Positions 11,601 to 21,855 of a stretch of 64,000 nucleotides of DNA are shown one piece after another. Every line of letters starts with the position of its first letter. The first letter of the stretch is position 1. Below the pieces are notes generated by a model, which saw nothing but the letters and a program-made list of their open reading frames with translations, did not search any database and was not told the origin of the DNA. A program made the translations under genes and the position numbers. Source of the DNA: Paroedura picta (taxonomy: Eukaryota; Chordata; Lepidosauria; Squamata; Gekkonidae); the NCBI RefSeq assembly GCF_049243985.1, contig NC_135382.1, positions 24,656,990 to 24,720,989 of the forward strand, written 5' to 3'.

Positions 11601-14600
11601 GCCACAGGGCTGGATGATCTCCCTTCTAAACCTTCAGACAGGTACTCTAGATCCTGGAGATGGGAAACAAGAAGCCAACCTGATCACAAACTTTGGACTG
11701 GGACTGTTTTTAAAAAAATCAGGCATTTAACCAATTCCTATCGGGCCAATAGGAGAACTCCTGCATCCATCCCATTTCAAACCTGTGTGGCTCCTCATAC
11801 TCCCAACTGCACAACTCAGATGACCTCAACTACACATTGACAGAATGCACACACAGGGAGGGAGAGTGGGCACACTGGCCTATTCGTGGAGGTGTCTGTA
11901 CAGATGTCCCTTCTCCAAGACCACCGATATCCTGAATGATAAGGGGGCAGCCCTGAGATCTATAATGGCCAAGAGTGCATGGGTGGGCATATCTTCAATA
12001 CTTCTAACTAATTACAGCCTTCCCACAAGTAGCCTTTGGAGACCCTGAGCTTAGACAGCTCCCCGTTAATAGAAAATATTTCATCAGCAGAACAGGACTC
12101 ATCCACCTCACTTCTTCTTACTGCAGATCTACCCATAATGTCGCTTCTGAGGAACACGGGACCCTCAAGAATGCCACAATGGACACATTGGGGAGTCTGT
12201 AGCAGGAAGAGGGAAATGATGAAAATTACAACTTCCCTTCCTGCAATCTCATATCTCTCATAACTGATGCTTGAAAGCTGATGTCCCATATCAGTGACTG
12301 AGACACAGGTGCAGCTGCATCCTACCTTCTAAGGATAGAAGCAACCAACACAACCTCCTGCTAAGCCTAGAAGGGAAACGTGAGGCCACAGGATCCTTCT
12401 ATAATTGTCAGAGAGCTACAGACATTCTGGGATGTCCTGCCATCCCCTCTGACATTTGTCTTGAACTCATGCCGTACCAACCTGGTCCAAGATGGAGATT
12501 TCAGGAGTTTCTTCCAGCTTCCTTTGTAAAATGGGATTGGGGTGAACACAGCCTCTGCGGACGTAAGGGGTGTAGCCGGAGAGTAGGTACGATAAGCAGA
12601 TCCCTGAGGGCCCGTTTCCTGAAAAGAGAAATCCCTTCCTTTGTCTAGTCAAATCAGATATACAAACATGCAAAGCCAAGAGCAGGAAGGAACCAAGTTG
12701 CCATTGTTTGGAAAGATCCAGGTACGGCCCAGAACTGGTGTAGCAGCTCTAACAATTTGAGCCATTCGTCAGGTAGATGAAAGGAAATACTTCTTTACAC
12801 GATGAGTGATTAAGACATGGTATTCACTGTCAGAGGATGCAGTGATCCTCACGGGCATAGATAGTTATAAGGGGGATTAGAAAAATTCATGGACAACAGG
12901 TGCATCAGAGGCAACCAGCCAGTAGAAGTCCGAAACCCAGGGCCAGGACACAACAATGCCCTATTGTGGGCCCTCCAGAGGAACTGGCTGGCCACTGTGT
13001 GAAACAGGATGATGGGCTAGATGGAGAACTGGTCTGATCCAGTCGGGCTCTTCTCATGAGGATCCCAATGAAGATCTCAGCTGTGCCACAAATGCACTTG
13101 ACTGGCCATAGGCAAGACTGCCTCTCCCTCAGCTCTGCTGCTCAACCAATCATGTGGACGAGCTGTTCAGCTGCAGAACCCCTCTCTTGTCTAGATTAAT
13201 ATTTTACAGCCTCTCTGCCCAGCCCAGCTGTCACCTTCGGCAGCTCCATCGTCCACTGCTCATTCAAGTTTGCCAAAGCTAACAGCTGCCTACTGCAGGG
13301 AAGCGGGTCAGGGTGACACAGCAACCTCCCGTGGTGTTCAGAAGGCGCATGCCATTTTGCATGATCACCGTGTCATAAAGCCCAGCAGGGAGCAAAGGTG
13401 GCCTGTGGGCCATATTTAAAGCTCTCCGGCTGTCTCATTCTTCTATCGAAGGAGAGCATCACAGAGACCGTAGGCTGTGAAAAAGGCAAATAAGCCGATT
13501 CTGCATCAGATCAAGCCTGAATTCTCTCTAGAACAGGCTTTCTCAGCCAGGGTGTCATGAAACGCTAGGGTTTCTGGATGACCCTGGAAAGGTTTCCCGA
13601 ATGGGTGGAAGTTAATTAATTTTTAATACATTTTTTAAATTTGTTAAACATTTATCACATGATATGACTGTATATGGTCAGGACAATCTGACACCCCCCC
13701 CAATGGCCAATGATGGGCCTGGAGGGGAGGGGGCTCCAGGTGGGCTATGCTTTCCAACCATTTGACATCCTGGGATTTCTCGAAGCCTGAAAAATGTTTC
13801 AGGGGTTTCTCAATGATTAAACCAGGGGTAGTCAAACTGCTGCCCTCCAGATATCCCTGGACTACAATTCCCATGAGCCCCTGCCAGCATTCGCTGGCAG
13901 GGGCTCATGGGAATTGTAGTCCAGGGACATCTGGAGGGCCGCAGTTTGACTACCCCTGGATTAAACAGTTGAGAAAGGCTGTCCTAGAAGCTAGAATGAA
14001 GGGGGGGGCTGTCGTACTTTGCCCGCATCAGAAGATGAGATTCACTGGAAAATACCAGAGCTAGGGAAAGTGGAAGGGAGTAAAAAAACCCAAAAGCCCA
14101 AACTTGAGATGGACTGATTCAATAACGGGAACAATGCCTGGCTGTTAATGATTGGACATTTGGAAAGTTATTAATTCATAGGGTTGCCACAAGAAACCTG
14201 TTGGCACACAACAGAGATAGAAAGGCTCATTCCATGCTGGTGCGTTGAGCCACTAAGTGCCCAAACAGACACATTTCATGTGGCCCCACCACCCCACCCT
14301 GAAAGCTCCAGGACACTTAGAATGCAAGCAGGGCCAGTTTATCCATGTAGCATGTGCTATAGGCCTCCCCCCCCATGGACCAGGGCCATAGCTTCTGTCC
14401 TCCCCCCTTTCCCCTCTTTAAGGACACTCCGAGTGACACCCCTTTCCCCTCTGCCCTCCGTCTGGCTGCTCCCACCATAATCATACCCTGCTGGGGCCCC
14501 ACAAATCCTTAAATGGGCTCTGCAAAGTCTTAAACCAGTCTTGAATGCAAGCCAAGGACCCTGAGCCTGCAGGGAACCCGATGCCAGTGGTGAGGCCATA

Positions 14601-15094
14601 AAGTAAAATGGGCAAAAGGCCTTCTGAGCTGGGAACAGGGAAGAGCCGTGCCACACATGCGGCCAGTTGCAACATCCTCTCACCACAAAACAAGCCGCTG
14701 CCAAGGTTGTAAATCAGAGCCTGTCTGGGCCTTGGCAGGAGACAGTTCTCCCTCTCTCTTCCCGCTGCCTTGGAAGCTGACTCCGCCTGCCCTTGGAGGA
14801 TTGGGCCGGAAGCATTGGAGTGAACTTACCTACATCTCAAGGCCCTGCTCACCAGTTCCAATGAATACACATACAATATGTGTGCCCCATACACTTGACT
14901 TTCCTTCATATTTGCAATGAGGACTTCTCGTGTTAGTCAGCCAATCAATTTGAGCCAGGGGAGGTTGCTTTGGATTCAGGCCAAACCAAAAGCAAGCTTG
15001 GTGAGATAACCAGGGATGACCGTCGGTTATATTTACCTATGATCACCACCGGAAGAGGCTTAGCGCTGTTCTGATCCAGATGAATGTGCAACAT
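7638..15094 (-). CDS. OSGIN1: OSGIN1, oxidative stress induced growth inhibitor 1 (complete, five coding exons)
   Basis: The coding exons are 15094-15037, 12618-12482, 11653-11462, 9711-9620 and 8640-7638. They total 1482 nt, join in frame at GT-AG introns, and encode 493 residues plus a stop; the common human form is about 477. The family is a flavin monooxygenase-like protein linked to oxidative stress and p53 responses, reported at mitochondria, where it promotes growth arrest or death. Visible motifs are an N-terminal dinucleotide-binding loop GNGPSG at residues 20-25, LGNNLPGGAWH near 119-129, LATGTYDSP near 260-268, a second dinucleotide-binding loop GAGLTAADA near 308-316, and the family-typical ending GLYAMGPLAGDNFVRFVQGGALAIASSLL. 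The ending separates it from OSGIN2. The ATG at 15094 has A at -3, and no ATG occurs in the proposed leader exon. The frame stays open upstream within its exon, so a longer N-terminus from an unseen exon is possible. Confidence 0.96.
8711..8862. repeat. 41-bp minisatellite with GGGTTGGATCCAACC palindrome
   Basis: The unit, GGGTTGGATCCAACCAGGCT plus about 21 bp, starts at 8727, 8768, 8809 (cut short) and 8834. Each carries a perfect palindrome GGTTGGATCCAACC except the short one. It sits in the last OSGIN1 intron, about 80 bp upstream of the acceptor of the final exon. Confidence 0.85.
8863..9619. other. Rest of last OSGIN1 intron
   Basis: No repeat or exon recognised between the minisatellite and the donor of coding exon 4. 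Confidence 0.5.
9620..9711 (-). CDS. OSGIN1: OSGIN1 coding exon 4 (residues 130-159)
   Basis: The acceptor is ...CTCTTTTCAG and the donor is GTAAGA; 92 nt, phase 0 start and phase 2 end. It encodes SIEGSMFTLSRGDWMGLPDL followed by QFKDWMSRKK. It is a short exon joined directly to GAWH from the previous one. Confidence 0.95.
10101..10447 (+). mobile_element. CR1 LINE 3' end
   Basis: It runs from GGATGGAGCAGAGTTGTTCTC through CTGGATAGCCATCTAACGGA and GGTTGGACTAGATGACCCAG to the terminal GATTCTAAGAATCTATG, the usual CR1 3' end with its short 3' repeats. It lies in an OSGIN1 intron on the antisense strand. A closely similar copy is at 25888-26227. Confidence 0.85.
10541..10620. repeat. Family E repeat, partial
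   Basis: TTGAGTCCAGTGACACCTTT, AAGACCAGCAAAATTTAATT and GCATGCACACTTCTTCAGA match one arm of the palindromic family. Confidence 0.6.
11215..11433 (-). mobile_element. Old tRNA-derived SINE (reverse)
   Basis: ACTGCCTTTTACTAAGTCAG at the left and GGGTTGAACCTGAGACGGCA, then GCTTCACCACAAAGCCACG at the right, are the reverse of a SINE with a tRNA-like head; better copies are at 33181 and 36036. It ends 28 bp from OSGIN1 coding exon 3. Confidence 0.5.
11462..11653 (-). CDS. OSGIN1: OSGIN1 coding exon 3 (residues 66-129)
   Basis: The acceptor is ...CCCATCTCCAG and the donor is GTAAGG; 192 nt, phase 0 at both ends. It encodes DLEYLSEGLEGRSSSPVALL, then FDALLRPDTDFGG, then HLVLGNNLPGGAWH. All of these are close to known OSGIN1 proteins. 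Confidence 0.96.
12482..12618 (-). CDS. OSGIN1: OSGIN1 coding exon 2 (residues 20-65)
   Basis: The acceptor is ...CTCTTTTCAG and the donor is GTTGGT. The exon encodes NGPSGICLSYLLSGYTPY then HPNPILQRKLEETPEISILDQ. It completes the Rossmann loop begun in the previous exon. Length is 137 nt, with a phase 1 start and a phase 0 end. Confidence 0.95.
12766..13066 (+). mobile_element. CR1-clade LINE 3' end
   Basis: AGGTAGATGAAAGGAAATAC, TTCACTGTCAGAGGATGCAG, CCCTATTGTGGGCCCTCCAG and GATCCAGTCGGGCTCTTCTC follow the same order as the copy at 4905-5284. It is intronic in OSGIN1. Confidence 0.6.
13534..13981. mobile_element. hAT-like element, family B, interrupted by a family A MITE
   Basis: Ends are CAGGCTTTCTCAGCC / GTTGAGAAAGGCTG. 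Flanking 8-mers CTCTAGAA and TCCTAGAA match at 6 of 8 positions. A complete family A element with its own target duplication sits inside, so family B was here first. Confidence 0.85.
13823..13958. mobile_element. Foldback hAT MITE, family A, copy 3 (nested)
   Basis: A perfect target duplication GATTAAAC lies at 13815-13822 and 13959-13966. The variant arms begin GGGGTAGTCAAACTGC. It is inserted in the family B element at 13534-13981. Confidence 0.95.
13982..15036. other. OSGIN1 intron sequence
   Basis: No exon or clear repeat. There are pyrimidine-rich stretches around 14370-14470. Confidence 0.5.
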
Positions 15095-15142
15095 AGTGCT
15101 TTTCTTTCTGTCAGCAGATTTCCGGAGCACCACCAAATCCAC
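15037..15142 (-). CDS. OSGIN1: OSGIN1 first coding exon (5' UTR plus codons 1-20)
   Basis: The acceptor is ...TTGTTGCAG before 15142 and the donor is GTAAAT after 15037. Coding starts at the ATG 15094-15092 and reads MLHIHLDQNSAKPLPVVIIG, the last codon being split one base before the donor. PLPVVIIG matches the start of the OSGIN1 nucleotide-binding fold. The 48 nt upstream of the ATG are open in the same frame. Confidence 0.92.
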
Positions 15143-15976
15143 CTGCAACAATACGACAAAACAAACAGGCATTACTCCAGAACGTCCTCCCTTCTCTAAG
15201 CATATGACCAGTAACATGCGCTATAAACCTGGAAGAATGCACCGAAGCCTGAACATTTATTTCAGGGGCTCCTCCACAATCAAAAAGTTGAAAAAGTCTG
15301 CTATGAACTCACAAAGCTGCAATACCATATTGTGCCAGCTGTCAGCTGGTAAACACCACTGCATGTCAGCTAAAGATGGCCAGATGCAAGCATCTGGGGA
15401 AGATTCAGCAACTACTAGAACATCCAACAACAAAACCCATGGCTCCTTTTCAGCTCCCTCAAGTCTATCCGTTTGCAGATAGTATTTTATCAAGACAGCC
15501 TGAAATTTTAGGCTGTTTTCATTACATTACATTCTTCTCCAGTTTTGCAGTCCTACTTTATTATCCCGTTTATCCAGCTTTCTAATGTGCCCAGTGTTTT
15601 TGTACTGCCCCTTTTATGACACCCCTTGCCCACTCTTTTTACTCAGTCATCATATTATTTTCCTAATGGCATTCTTCTCAATTGTGTCATCTGCCTTGAG
15701 CCTCCGTAAGAAAGGCCAACAACAAATGAAACCCATAAAACAAAACGTTTCATATACCCAACCCCTCAGCCTGCCCTCTTACACAGAATCCGAACCACCA
15801 AATGGAAACTGCATAGCCGTGTGGGAAATAATGCAACTTTTTAAAAAGCCTCTTTGAATTATGAGCCACAGGGAAGAAACCCTTTTCGTGCCCACACCCA
15901 AAATGGTTCTGTGCAGCTTTGATAGATAATCTTGCAAAGTCCATGAGGAGCTGATAGGATGGCCCATTCTCTAAGG

Positions 15977-16102
15977 CAGGGGTAGTCAACCTGTGATCCT
16001 CCAGATGTCCATGGACTACAATTCCCATGAGCGAATGCTGGCAGGGGCTCATGGGAATTGTAGTCCATGGACATCTGGAGGACCACAGGTTGACTACCCC
16101 TG
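15977..16102. mobile_element. Foldback hAT MITE, family A, copy 4
   Basis: Flanking CTCTAAGG (15969-15976) and CTCTATGG (16103-16110) match at 7 of 8. The centre of the hairpin is shortened relative to other copies. It is intronic in OSGIN1 (intron 1). Confidence 0.92.
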
Positions 16103-16111
16103 CTCTATGGT

Positions 16112-16292
16112 GGGGCTTTGAGATCCCCCAAAATTACCACTGATCTCCAGACTACAGAGATCATTTCCCAGGGAGGAAATGACAGCTTTGAAAGGCAGAC
16201 TCTATGGTATTATACCCTGTTTAGGACCCCCCTTCCCCAGACTCTGACCCCAAATCTCTAGGAATTTCCCAAACTAGAGCTGACAACTGTAG
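16112..16292. mobile_element. Family G fragment
   Basis: ACTGATCTCCAGACTACAGA, GGCAGACTCTATGGTATTAT and CCCAAATCTCTAGGAATTTC match the interior and right end of the GTTGCCAAC repeat. It starts at the end of the family A copy at 15977-16102. Confidence 0.6.
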
Positions 16293-16418
16293 CTGTTGAA
16301 CCTCCATTCTGACTTGGTGAAGACAATTCACATTCTCAGTGCACAAAAGGCAAATAAAGGCCTTGCCAGTTCCAGGAGATCTATACACCCATTTTGTTCA
16401 GTTGTTGATACTTTGTTA

Positions 16419-16696
16419 AAGGTAAAAGTATCCCCTGTGCAAGCACCGAGTCATGTCTGACCCTTGGGGTGACGCCCTCCAGCATTTTCATGGCAGACTC
16501 AATACGGGGTGGTTTGCCAGTGCCTTCCCCAGTCATTACCGTTTACCCCCCAGCAAGCAAGCTGGGTACTCATTTTACCGACCTCGGAAGGATGGAAGGC
16601 TGAGTCAACCTTGAGCTGGCTGCTGGGATTGAACTCCCAGCCTCATGGGCAAAGCTTTCAGATGGCTGCCTTACCACTCTGCGCCACAAGAGGCTC
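16419..16696 (-). mobile_element. Sauria-type SINE, full length, reverse
   Basis: The tRNA-like head (reverse) is GAGCCTCTTGTGGCGCAGAG with a B-box region GAGTTCAATCCCAGC. The 3' end CACCCCAAGGGTCAGACATG, then GACTCGGTGCTTGCACAGG, then ACTTTTACCTTT, resembles the BovB LINE end used by Sauria SINEs. A perfect 14-bp target duplication TTGATACTTTGTTA lies at 16405-16418 and 16697-16710. Confidence 0.92.
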
Positions 16697-16710
16697 TTGA
16701 TACTTTGTTA

Positions 16711-17212
16711 CTGTTTTTAAATTGTATGTTAATTTAAATTTAACTTTGTTCTTAAATTCAAAGGATTTACGTTGCATTGCTGTATTTTATATGATGTACA
16801 CACACAACCTTAAGCTAGCTTGCTAGGAAAGCAGTACAAAAATGAAATAAGTAGCAGTATAGTAGTAATAATAAAGGAAATGCTGTTATTAGCAAACAAT
16901 ATTTTTACTAGCAGAATGCTTGATTCTTAGTTATAGCCCTGCCATTTTTCCTAACTCGGTAGAAGGCATGTTTGGGATGCTCGCATGTCCTCTATGCTCA
17001 TTGTACAACTAAGGTCAAGCTCACGCCTGAATGCTCAGGAGCCACCTGCAGTTGCATGCACAGAAATGACAACAGCAATGGAATTTTCAGGGCACCCACC
17101 TCCGTCACAACCATCCACCCCCTGGAAATAGGTGGCACATAAACTAGCAAGGCACCAAGTATCTCCTGTGCATGTGCAAATCTGCCAAAATGTACTCAAC
17201 TTAATGGCAACA
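16711..17212. other. OSGIN1 intron 1 sequence
   Basis: AT-rich, no exon or repeat recognised. Confidence 0.5.
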
Positions 17213-17390
17213 TGAAGGTGCCTTGTATTTGACTGGTGGAAAGCCTTGTCCACACTCACTGGCCATAGCTCTCCAGGGCTTAGAGATTCCACACTGCCCA
17301 GTACCTGATCCTTTTTAACAGGGAATACCAGGAATCAAACCTAGGCCCTTCTACGGACCAAGAACATGCCTTGTCATTGAGCCACAGCCC
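17213..17390 (-). mobile_element. Old tRNA-derived SINE (reverse)
   Basis: AGGTGCCTTGTATTTGACTG at the left and GGAATCAAACCTAGGCCCTT, GTCATTGAGCCACAGCCC at the right match the same family as the copies at 33181 and 38345. Confidence 0.5.
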
Positions 17391-19897
17391 AACCCTAACT
17401 TATCTTGGGCACCCTGAGAGAATTCCTTCTTTAGAGCTTCAAAGCCAGGGAGGTGGGGCAGAAATTCTTAGAACAACCCTTCCCCTCATGAGGTTCTTAA
17501 TCATCAATGCATGACTGGTACGACTGACATTTCTGCAGAATGCACCGAGGGGCAAAAGAACCCAAACAAACAATATTGGGCAAGCTTCCAACAAGAGCAG
17601 GCCAGCCTTCTGTACATTGCCCGCTTGCACAATTTCATTTTATTACTGTAACCTGTTTCTATACCAGAATCAGATGCCACCACCTAGGGGCATATTAAGG
17701 ACATGTCCGAAGGTTCACTTCACCCAAGTCGCTCACTGGAGATGGGAGTTTCAAATCACTTCCAGGACAAAGCAGATATATGGGGGACTCTTCTGCGTAC
17801 CATGTTGATTTCTGAACTTTATACCGTGCCATGGCTGTGCAGTTGGCTGCAGCTTTCTAGCCACTATACCCAACCAGCTGAGTTGAGAGTTTAGTTAGGA
17901 CCTGGGACACTAAGCTGTGAAATTCAGGGAGTGATGCTGGACCAGAAGTCACCTTAATTTATATGCACAGCTGCCTCCACTAGCCTTTCTCAAAATTCCT
18001 AAAGTGGCCACAGGCTAAGCAAGGTTGGAGGCTCTTGTTTTATAACTGCTTTGGCTATATATACTCTCTTTCATTCACTCTTCCCAAGCAACTTTGTACC
18101 TACGAGAACACAAATGTTTCTGGAAGAAAGGTTTCCGAGCAAGACCAATTTCATTACTGGTAATCTCATCCTATTCACCTTTGTTCATTCTGGCTACAGA
18201 GCCCACAATATTTCCCTTTTATGATCTGTACAAAACAGGTTGTCAAAGAGACAACATAGCCCATCTGCTCTCCATGCAAGGGCACGTACCTGGTTCTCAG
18301 ATTTCCTGGCAATTATGTTTTCCAGTACAAGAGAGGCTAAAGGGAGAGATTCTAGCAAGGGCACACTGAAGAACATTGGGAAGGAATGCATTTCTCAGTG
18401 ATGGGCTGCAATTCCTTGTAGTGTACAGCAATCTTGAAGGGAAGAAAAGTTGCACATGTATGGTCAAGGGATGTTCTGGGAAAGTATGACCAAGCGTGAC
18501 GCGCAAGATTGAAGAGTAACCAGGCCTTTACAGTGCCAAAGTGAAGTCTTGAGACAAGATGCCTCCGCACAGGTACATATAATTCAAGTCTTCTTCACTC
18601 TGAAATGCAGCTGCAGTTGGAAGAGGCCTGTCCAAACCAGTGTCTCATACAGGATGGGCTGTGCAGGTCTAGACATTCTAGAATGGGGTGGATCGGACAA
18701 GGCTATTTAAACCTCCTTGGTGTGTGGGGAGAGCATTGTCTCTCACTAGTACTCCATACATGTAAAATACAGGAACACTGATTGATCAGCCTGCTCACCA
18801 ACTCATGCCAGCCTGGAACCGGAGACAATCCAGGAGGATCTGGCTGATATTCAATAAAGCTACGGTTTTAGCAACGCACATCTAACAACCCAAAACTTTT
18901 GCTCACTGTCAAATGTCTTCGGCAGTTCACAGGCAACGATGGGCCCAGAACTCTGAGCAGCGCTGCTTATTCTCATAAGGAGGAAGTGCCTGTGTTTGCA
19001 GAAAGCACACTTCGCTCATAATGGACTCAGCCTGGCCCACAGTCATTGGAGGACTGAAGAAATGGGCTCGGGCTACATAAAGCTGTAGAGCGAGGAGCGT
19101 GCAAGTCAACTCAGGAGGATACATCATAGAACTGCATCTTCAGGAGTCCAGGACACTGAAGTCAGTTGCCGCTAGGGCCAGGATTCCCTTCTAGTATTTA
19201 TTACAGTACTTAAGTTCAAAAATACATTCTTCCCCATGTCTAATTATATGGCCCAGGTCTTCAAGTCACTGTGCTGGATCAATAGGGCACATTTGGATCC
19301 CCCTCCCCGGTTTTAACAGAAACTCACACTGCTGATTCACTTTTTAAAGATTATACACATCAGTTGTACATGCACATATATTTGGCTATAATGTTAAATC
19401 CATCTGTTTCCAATTGGATTTGACTGTTCCGCTAAGCCTCAATTCAAACCCCTTTTCAATCCCAGAGTTGATTGAGTGATCACAAGTCAATTTCCTGCTC
19501 CCACCCTGGCCTACTTCGCAGGACTGTTGCAAAAGTAAAAGCATATGAGGAAAGACCTGTGCATTCTTAAAAGTTCTTTTAAGGATACAGATTTTACCTC
19601 CCTCTGCTCAGAAAGGGGGGGGGAGGTGTTCATGCTTTAATTCAGAAAGAAAGTTCAAAACTGCAAGCTGCAACATGATCTCTTAGGCTGAGGGGGGGGG
19701 GGGGACATGGTCATTCCAGAGAGGCAAAGGTGGCACATAGCAGACTGTTGCATATGCCAGCGTTGACAGACTGCACCCCAGGAGGATCTGACACCCAGTC
19801 TGTCAGGATACTGATTAAATGCAAGACATATGTGCAATATCGGCTGCTTCCCCCTGGCTTTTTGATTCAGACACATCTAGAACCGTGGCTGAGAAAA
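17391..19897. other. OSGIN1 intron 1 sequence
   Basis: About 2.5 kb with no recognisable exon, repeat or promoter signal, apart from G-runs at about 19616-19626 and 19690-19705. Confidence 0.5.
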
Positions 19898-20115
19898 ATC
19901 AGTGTGGCATAGCAGTTAGAGCATTAGACTACAAGGGTCTGGAAAACCCAGGCTCCATTCCCTGCTCTGCCATGGGAGCTCGCTGGGTGAACTTTGGACC
20001 AGTCACAGACTCTCTGCCTAGCCTACCTCCCAGAGTTGTTGTGAGGGTAAACAGGGAGAAGAGAATGCTGGGAGCTGCTGTGGTTTCCCTTTGGGCAGAA
20101 AGGTGATATATATAC
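19898..20115 (+). mobile_element. Diverged tRNA-derived SINE
   Basis: GTGTGGCATAGCAGTTAGAG, GCTCCATTCCCTGCTCTGCC, CAGTCACAGACTCTCTGCCT and AGAGTTGTTGTGAGGGTAAA are an older relative of the SINE at 59521. It abuts the CpG island. Confidence 0.55.
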
Positions 20116-20832
20116 TATAAATTAAGCCAGTGACATCAACTTTTAAATGTCAGCCGGTTTTCTCCTTCATGCCGTTGCAGGCCAGGCGTCCACACGGCTC
20201 AGTCATCCACCGGCCGCTGGGTTTTGTCTCCCGGGAGTTTCCGGGATCTGTCTCCGCCTGCCTGCCTTCCTTACCGCACTGCTCCCGGGATATAACATTA
20301 CATAACTGCATCCGCTCGCAGCGTCTTGCAGTTCCCAGCGCCGCCAGCCCGCAGATACGCAACTTTAGTCAGGCGAAGGCGCCTTCCTCGCTACGGACTG
20401 ATGCTCCCGCGCCGCAGCCAAGGCCGAAAGTCCCCGCCTGCGCCGACTGCAGCAACTTCATCTCAGTCTCCCGCAGCAGCAAGGCGCTCCTGCGCCAGCC
20501 TTTTAACTACCGCCTGCAGCCAAGACTGCCCTACCTTGCAGGGCTGTTGTGAGGACATGAAGGCTTTGGATGGCGGAGGGCGCACCGCACGCACATGAGA
20601 ATCACCAACTGCTCAGGTACATCCAGAAGCGAGTCCATAAACCGCGCCACCCCGCGGGGGACAAGCCCGGTTCCCTCCTGCGTCTAGCAAAACCCGGCCT
20701 TTTAGCAGCTTCATACCCAACCCGGTTAGCGCCGGCTTTTCAAAGAGCCGGCTTCGGGTTACACGCCTTCCCTCTTCACCAGACTCCTCTTCCTCCGTGG
20801 CCAAAGCGAGAGGCAGCCCTTCGTCCCCTTAC

Positions 20833-20916
20833 CTGGCCCAGGTGGCTCCGCGGGCAGAGGCGTTCCAACAGGTGCCGCTCACGCCGGCGAGCACTCCTCC
20901 GAACGCAGCAGCCGCG
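20833..20916 (-). other. OSGIN1: Proposed OSGIN1 non-coding leader exon
   Basis: On the minus strand, CCAG|GTAAGG at 20833/20832 is a near-perfect splice donor, about 110 nt downstream of a TATA-like box. The segment contains no ATG, so translation would begin in the exon at 15142-15037. The upstream end is an estimate from TATA spacing, not something seen. Intron 1 would be about 5.7 kb. Confidence 0.55.
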
Positions 20917-20938
20917 GGTCGCCGGCCCGTCGCCGGCG

Positions 20939-20946
20939 TTTAAATA
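20939..20946 (-). promoter_or_regulatory. TATA-like box, TATTTAAA
   Basis: TATTTAAA on the minus strand sits inside a GC-rich island, about 25-30 nt upstream of the proposed OSGIN1 start site and 106 nt upstream of a strong splice donor. Confidence 0.5.
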
Positions 20947-20972
20947 CATTCCGGGCGGCCTTCGGGAAGAAG

Positions 20973-21004
20973 GAGGCGGGGCCGAGCGCCCTGGGGGCGG
21001 GGCC
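20973..21004. promoter_or_regulatory. Two GC boxes (Sp1/KLF type)
   Basis: GAGGCGGGGCC at 20973-20983 and GGGGGCGGGGCC at 20993-21004 are classic GC boxes. They lie 30-60 nt upstream of the TATA-like box for minus-strand transcription. Confidence 0.6.
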
Positions 21005-21023
21005 AAGGGAGCCGCTGGTCAGC

Positions 21024-21034
21024 ATGAGTCAGCA
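21024..21034 (+). promoter_or_regulatory. Antioxidant response element (NRF2-MAF / AP-1 site)
   Basis: ATGAGTCAGCA matches RTGASNNNGCR at every position and contains the AP-1 core TGAGTCA. It lies about 110-120 nt upstream of the proposed OSGIN1 start. OSGIN1 is a known NRF2-responsive gene, so the placement is meaningful; binding itself is inferred. Confidence 0.6.
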
Positions 21035-21260
21035 GCTGCCGCCCGCCTCACTTTATGAATGGAGGCGCGTGGGAAAGCCAGCGGTGCGGGGTGAGCGCGC
21101 GCGGAGACGCCGTGACGTCTGTGGCCCCAGGCGAGTGCGCAGCGGCTGCTCGGGAGTAAACCCCCGAGGGATCCACGGCTGCAGCCCGGCCGGCTGGAAG
21201 GTTGACCGTCCCGCTGCAAATCGCGGAAGGCTCGGGCCAAATCTTCAGGCTGAGCTTGTT

Positions 21261-21595
21261 TTCAAGCACCCGCGGGCTGACTTCGGGGGGGAAAGGGGCC
21301 CCTTAATCTTCATCACAACAGCAGCAAGAATAATAATTTGAGAATTGTGGCCTGCCGTAGATCCGACTAGGATCTAGTAAAGACCTCCTGATGAATTTCA
21401 AAGTCATTGACATTTTTATTTGCATTACATTGACAAGGAGGTTTGTAAATTGGAGGAACGACCGAAGGGGAGTACTCACTTTTAATATCTAATGTATCCA
21501 ATATTTCTGCTATAGGTTCATATACTATTAAATATATATACAAGAATATATAGCCTGCCCTTTCCCGTAGTGGGGAGCATTAAAAGGGAGAACAA
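21261..21595. other. Non-genic stretch upstream of OSGIN1
   Basis: The CpG island stops and AT-rich DNA begins. No feature recognised. Confidence 0.5.
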
Positions 21596-21855
21596 ATTTT
21601 GAGTCTGAAGGCACCTTTAAGACCAACAGAGATTTGCTACTCATTGACTTTTTCCTTACATCTGTACTCTTATGACCCTTGTTCCATGGCGTGAGGAAGA
21701 GTTCATGCACTTGAAATCTCATGCCTTGAATAAATCTTTGTTGGTCTTAAAGGTGGCATTGGGCTCAAATTTTGTTATTTTTCAGATACAATGTCTGACC
21801 ATTGTATCTGAACATTGTATTCCACTGCTTCAGACCAACACAGCTACCTGCTCGA
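21596..21855. repeat. Family E palindromic repeat
   Basis: GAAGGCACCTTTAAGACCAA at the left and TTTGTTGGTCTTAAAGGTGG at about 21740 are inverted copies, followed by CTTCAGACCAACACAGCTAC. It has the same inverted-pair layout as 2103-2333. Confidence 0.65.

Larger units (their letters stand above)
20150..21260. promoter_or_regulatory. CpG island, probable OSGIN1 promoter
   Basis: This is the only long stretch in the window with high GC and frequent CG dinucleotides; flanking DNA is AT-rich and CpG-poor. Its core, 20600-21200, holds the GC boxes, the antioxidant element and the TATA-like box. Long open frames on both strands here are what GC-rich DNA gives and are not called as genes. A short SINE-like piece (about 20527-20560) is embedded in it. 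A second, plus-strand transcript from the island cannot be excluded. Confidence 0.75.

Noticed and set aside
20570-21058. 162-codon plus-strand frame in the CpG island
   Set aside because: GC-rich DNA has few stops; composition Arg/Ala/Pro/Gly, no similarity, and it overlaps the promoter elements for OSGIN1.
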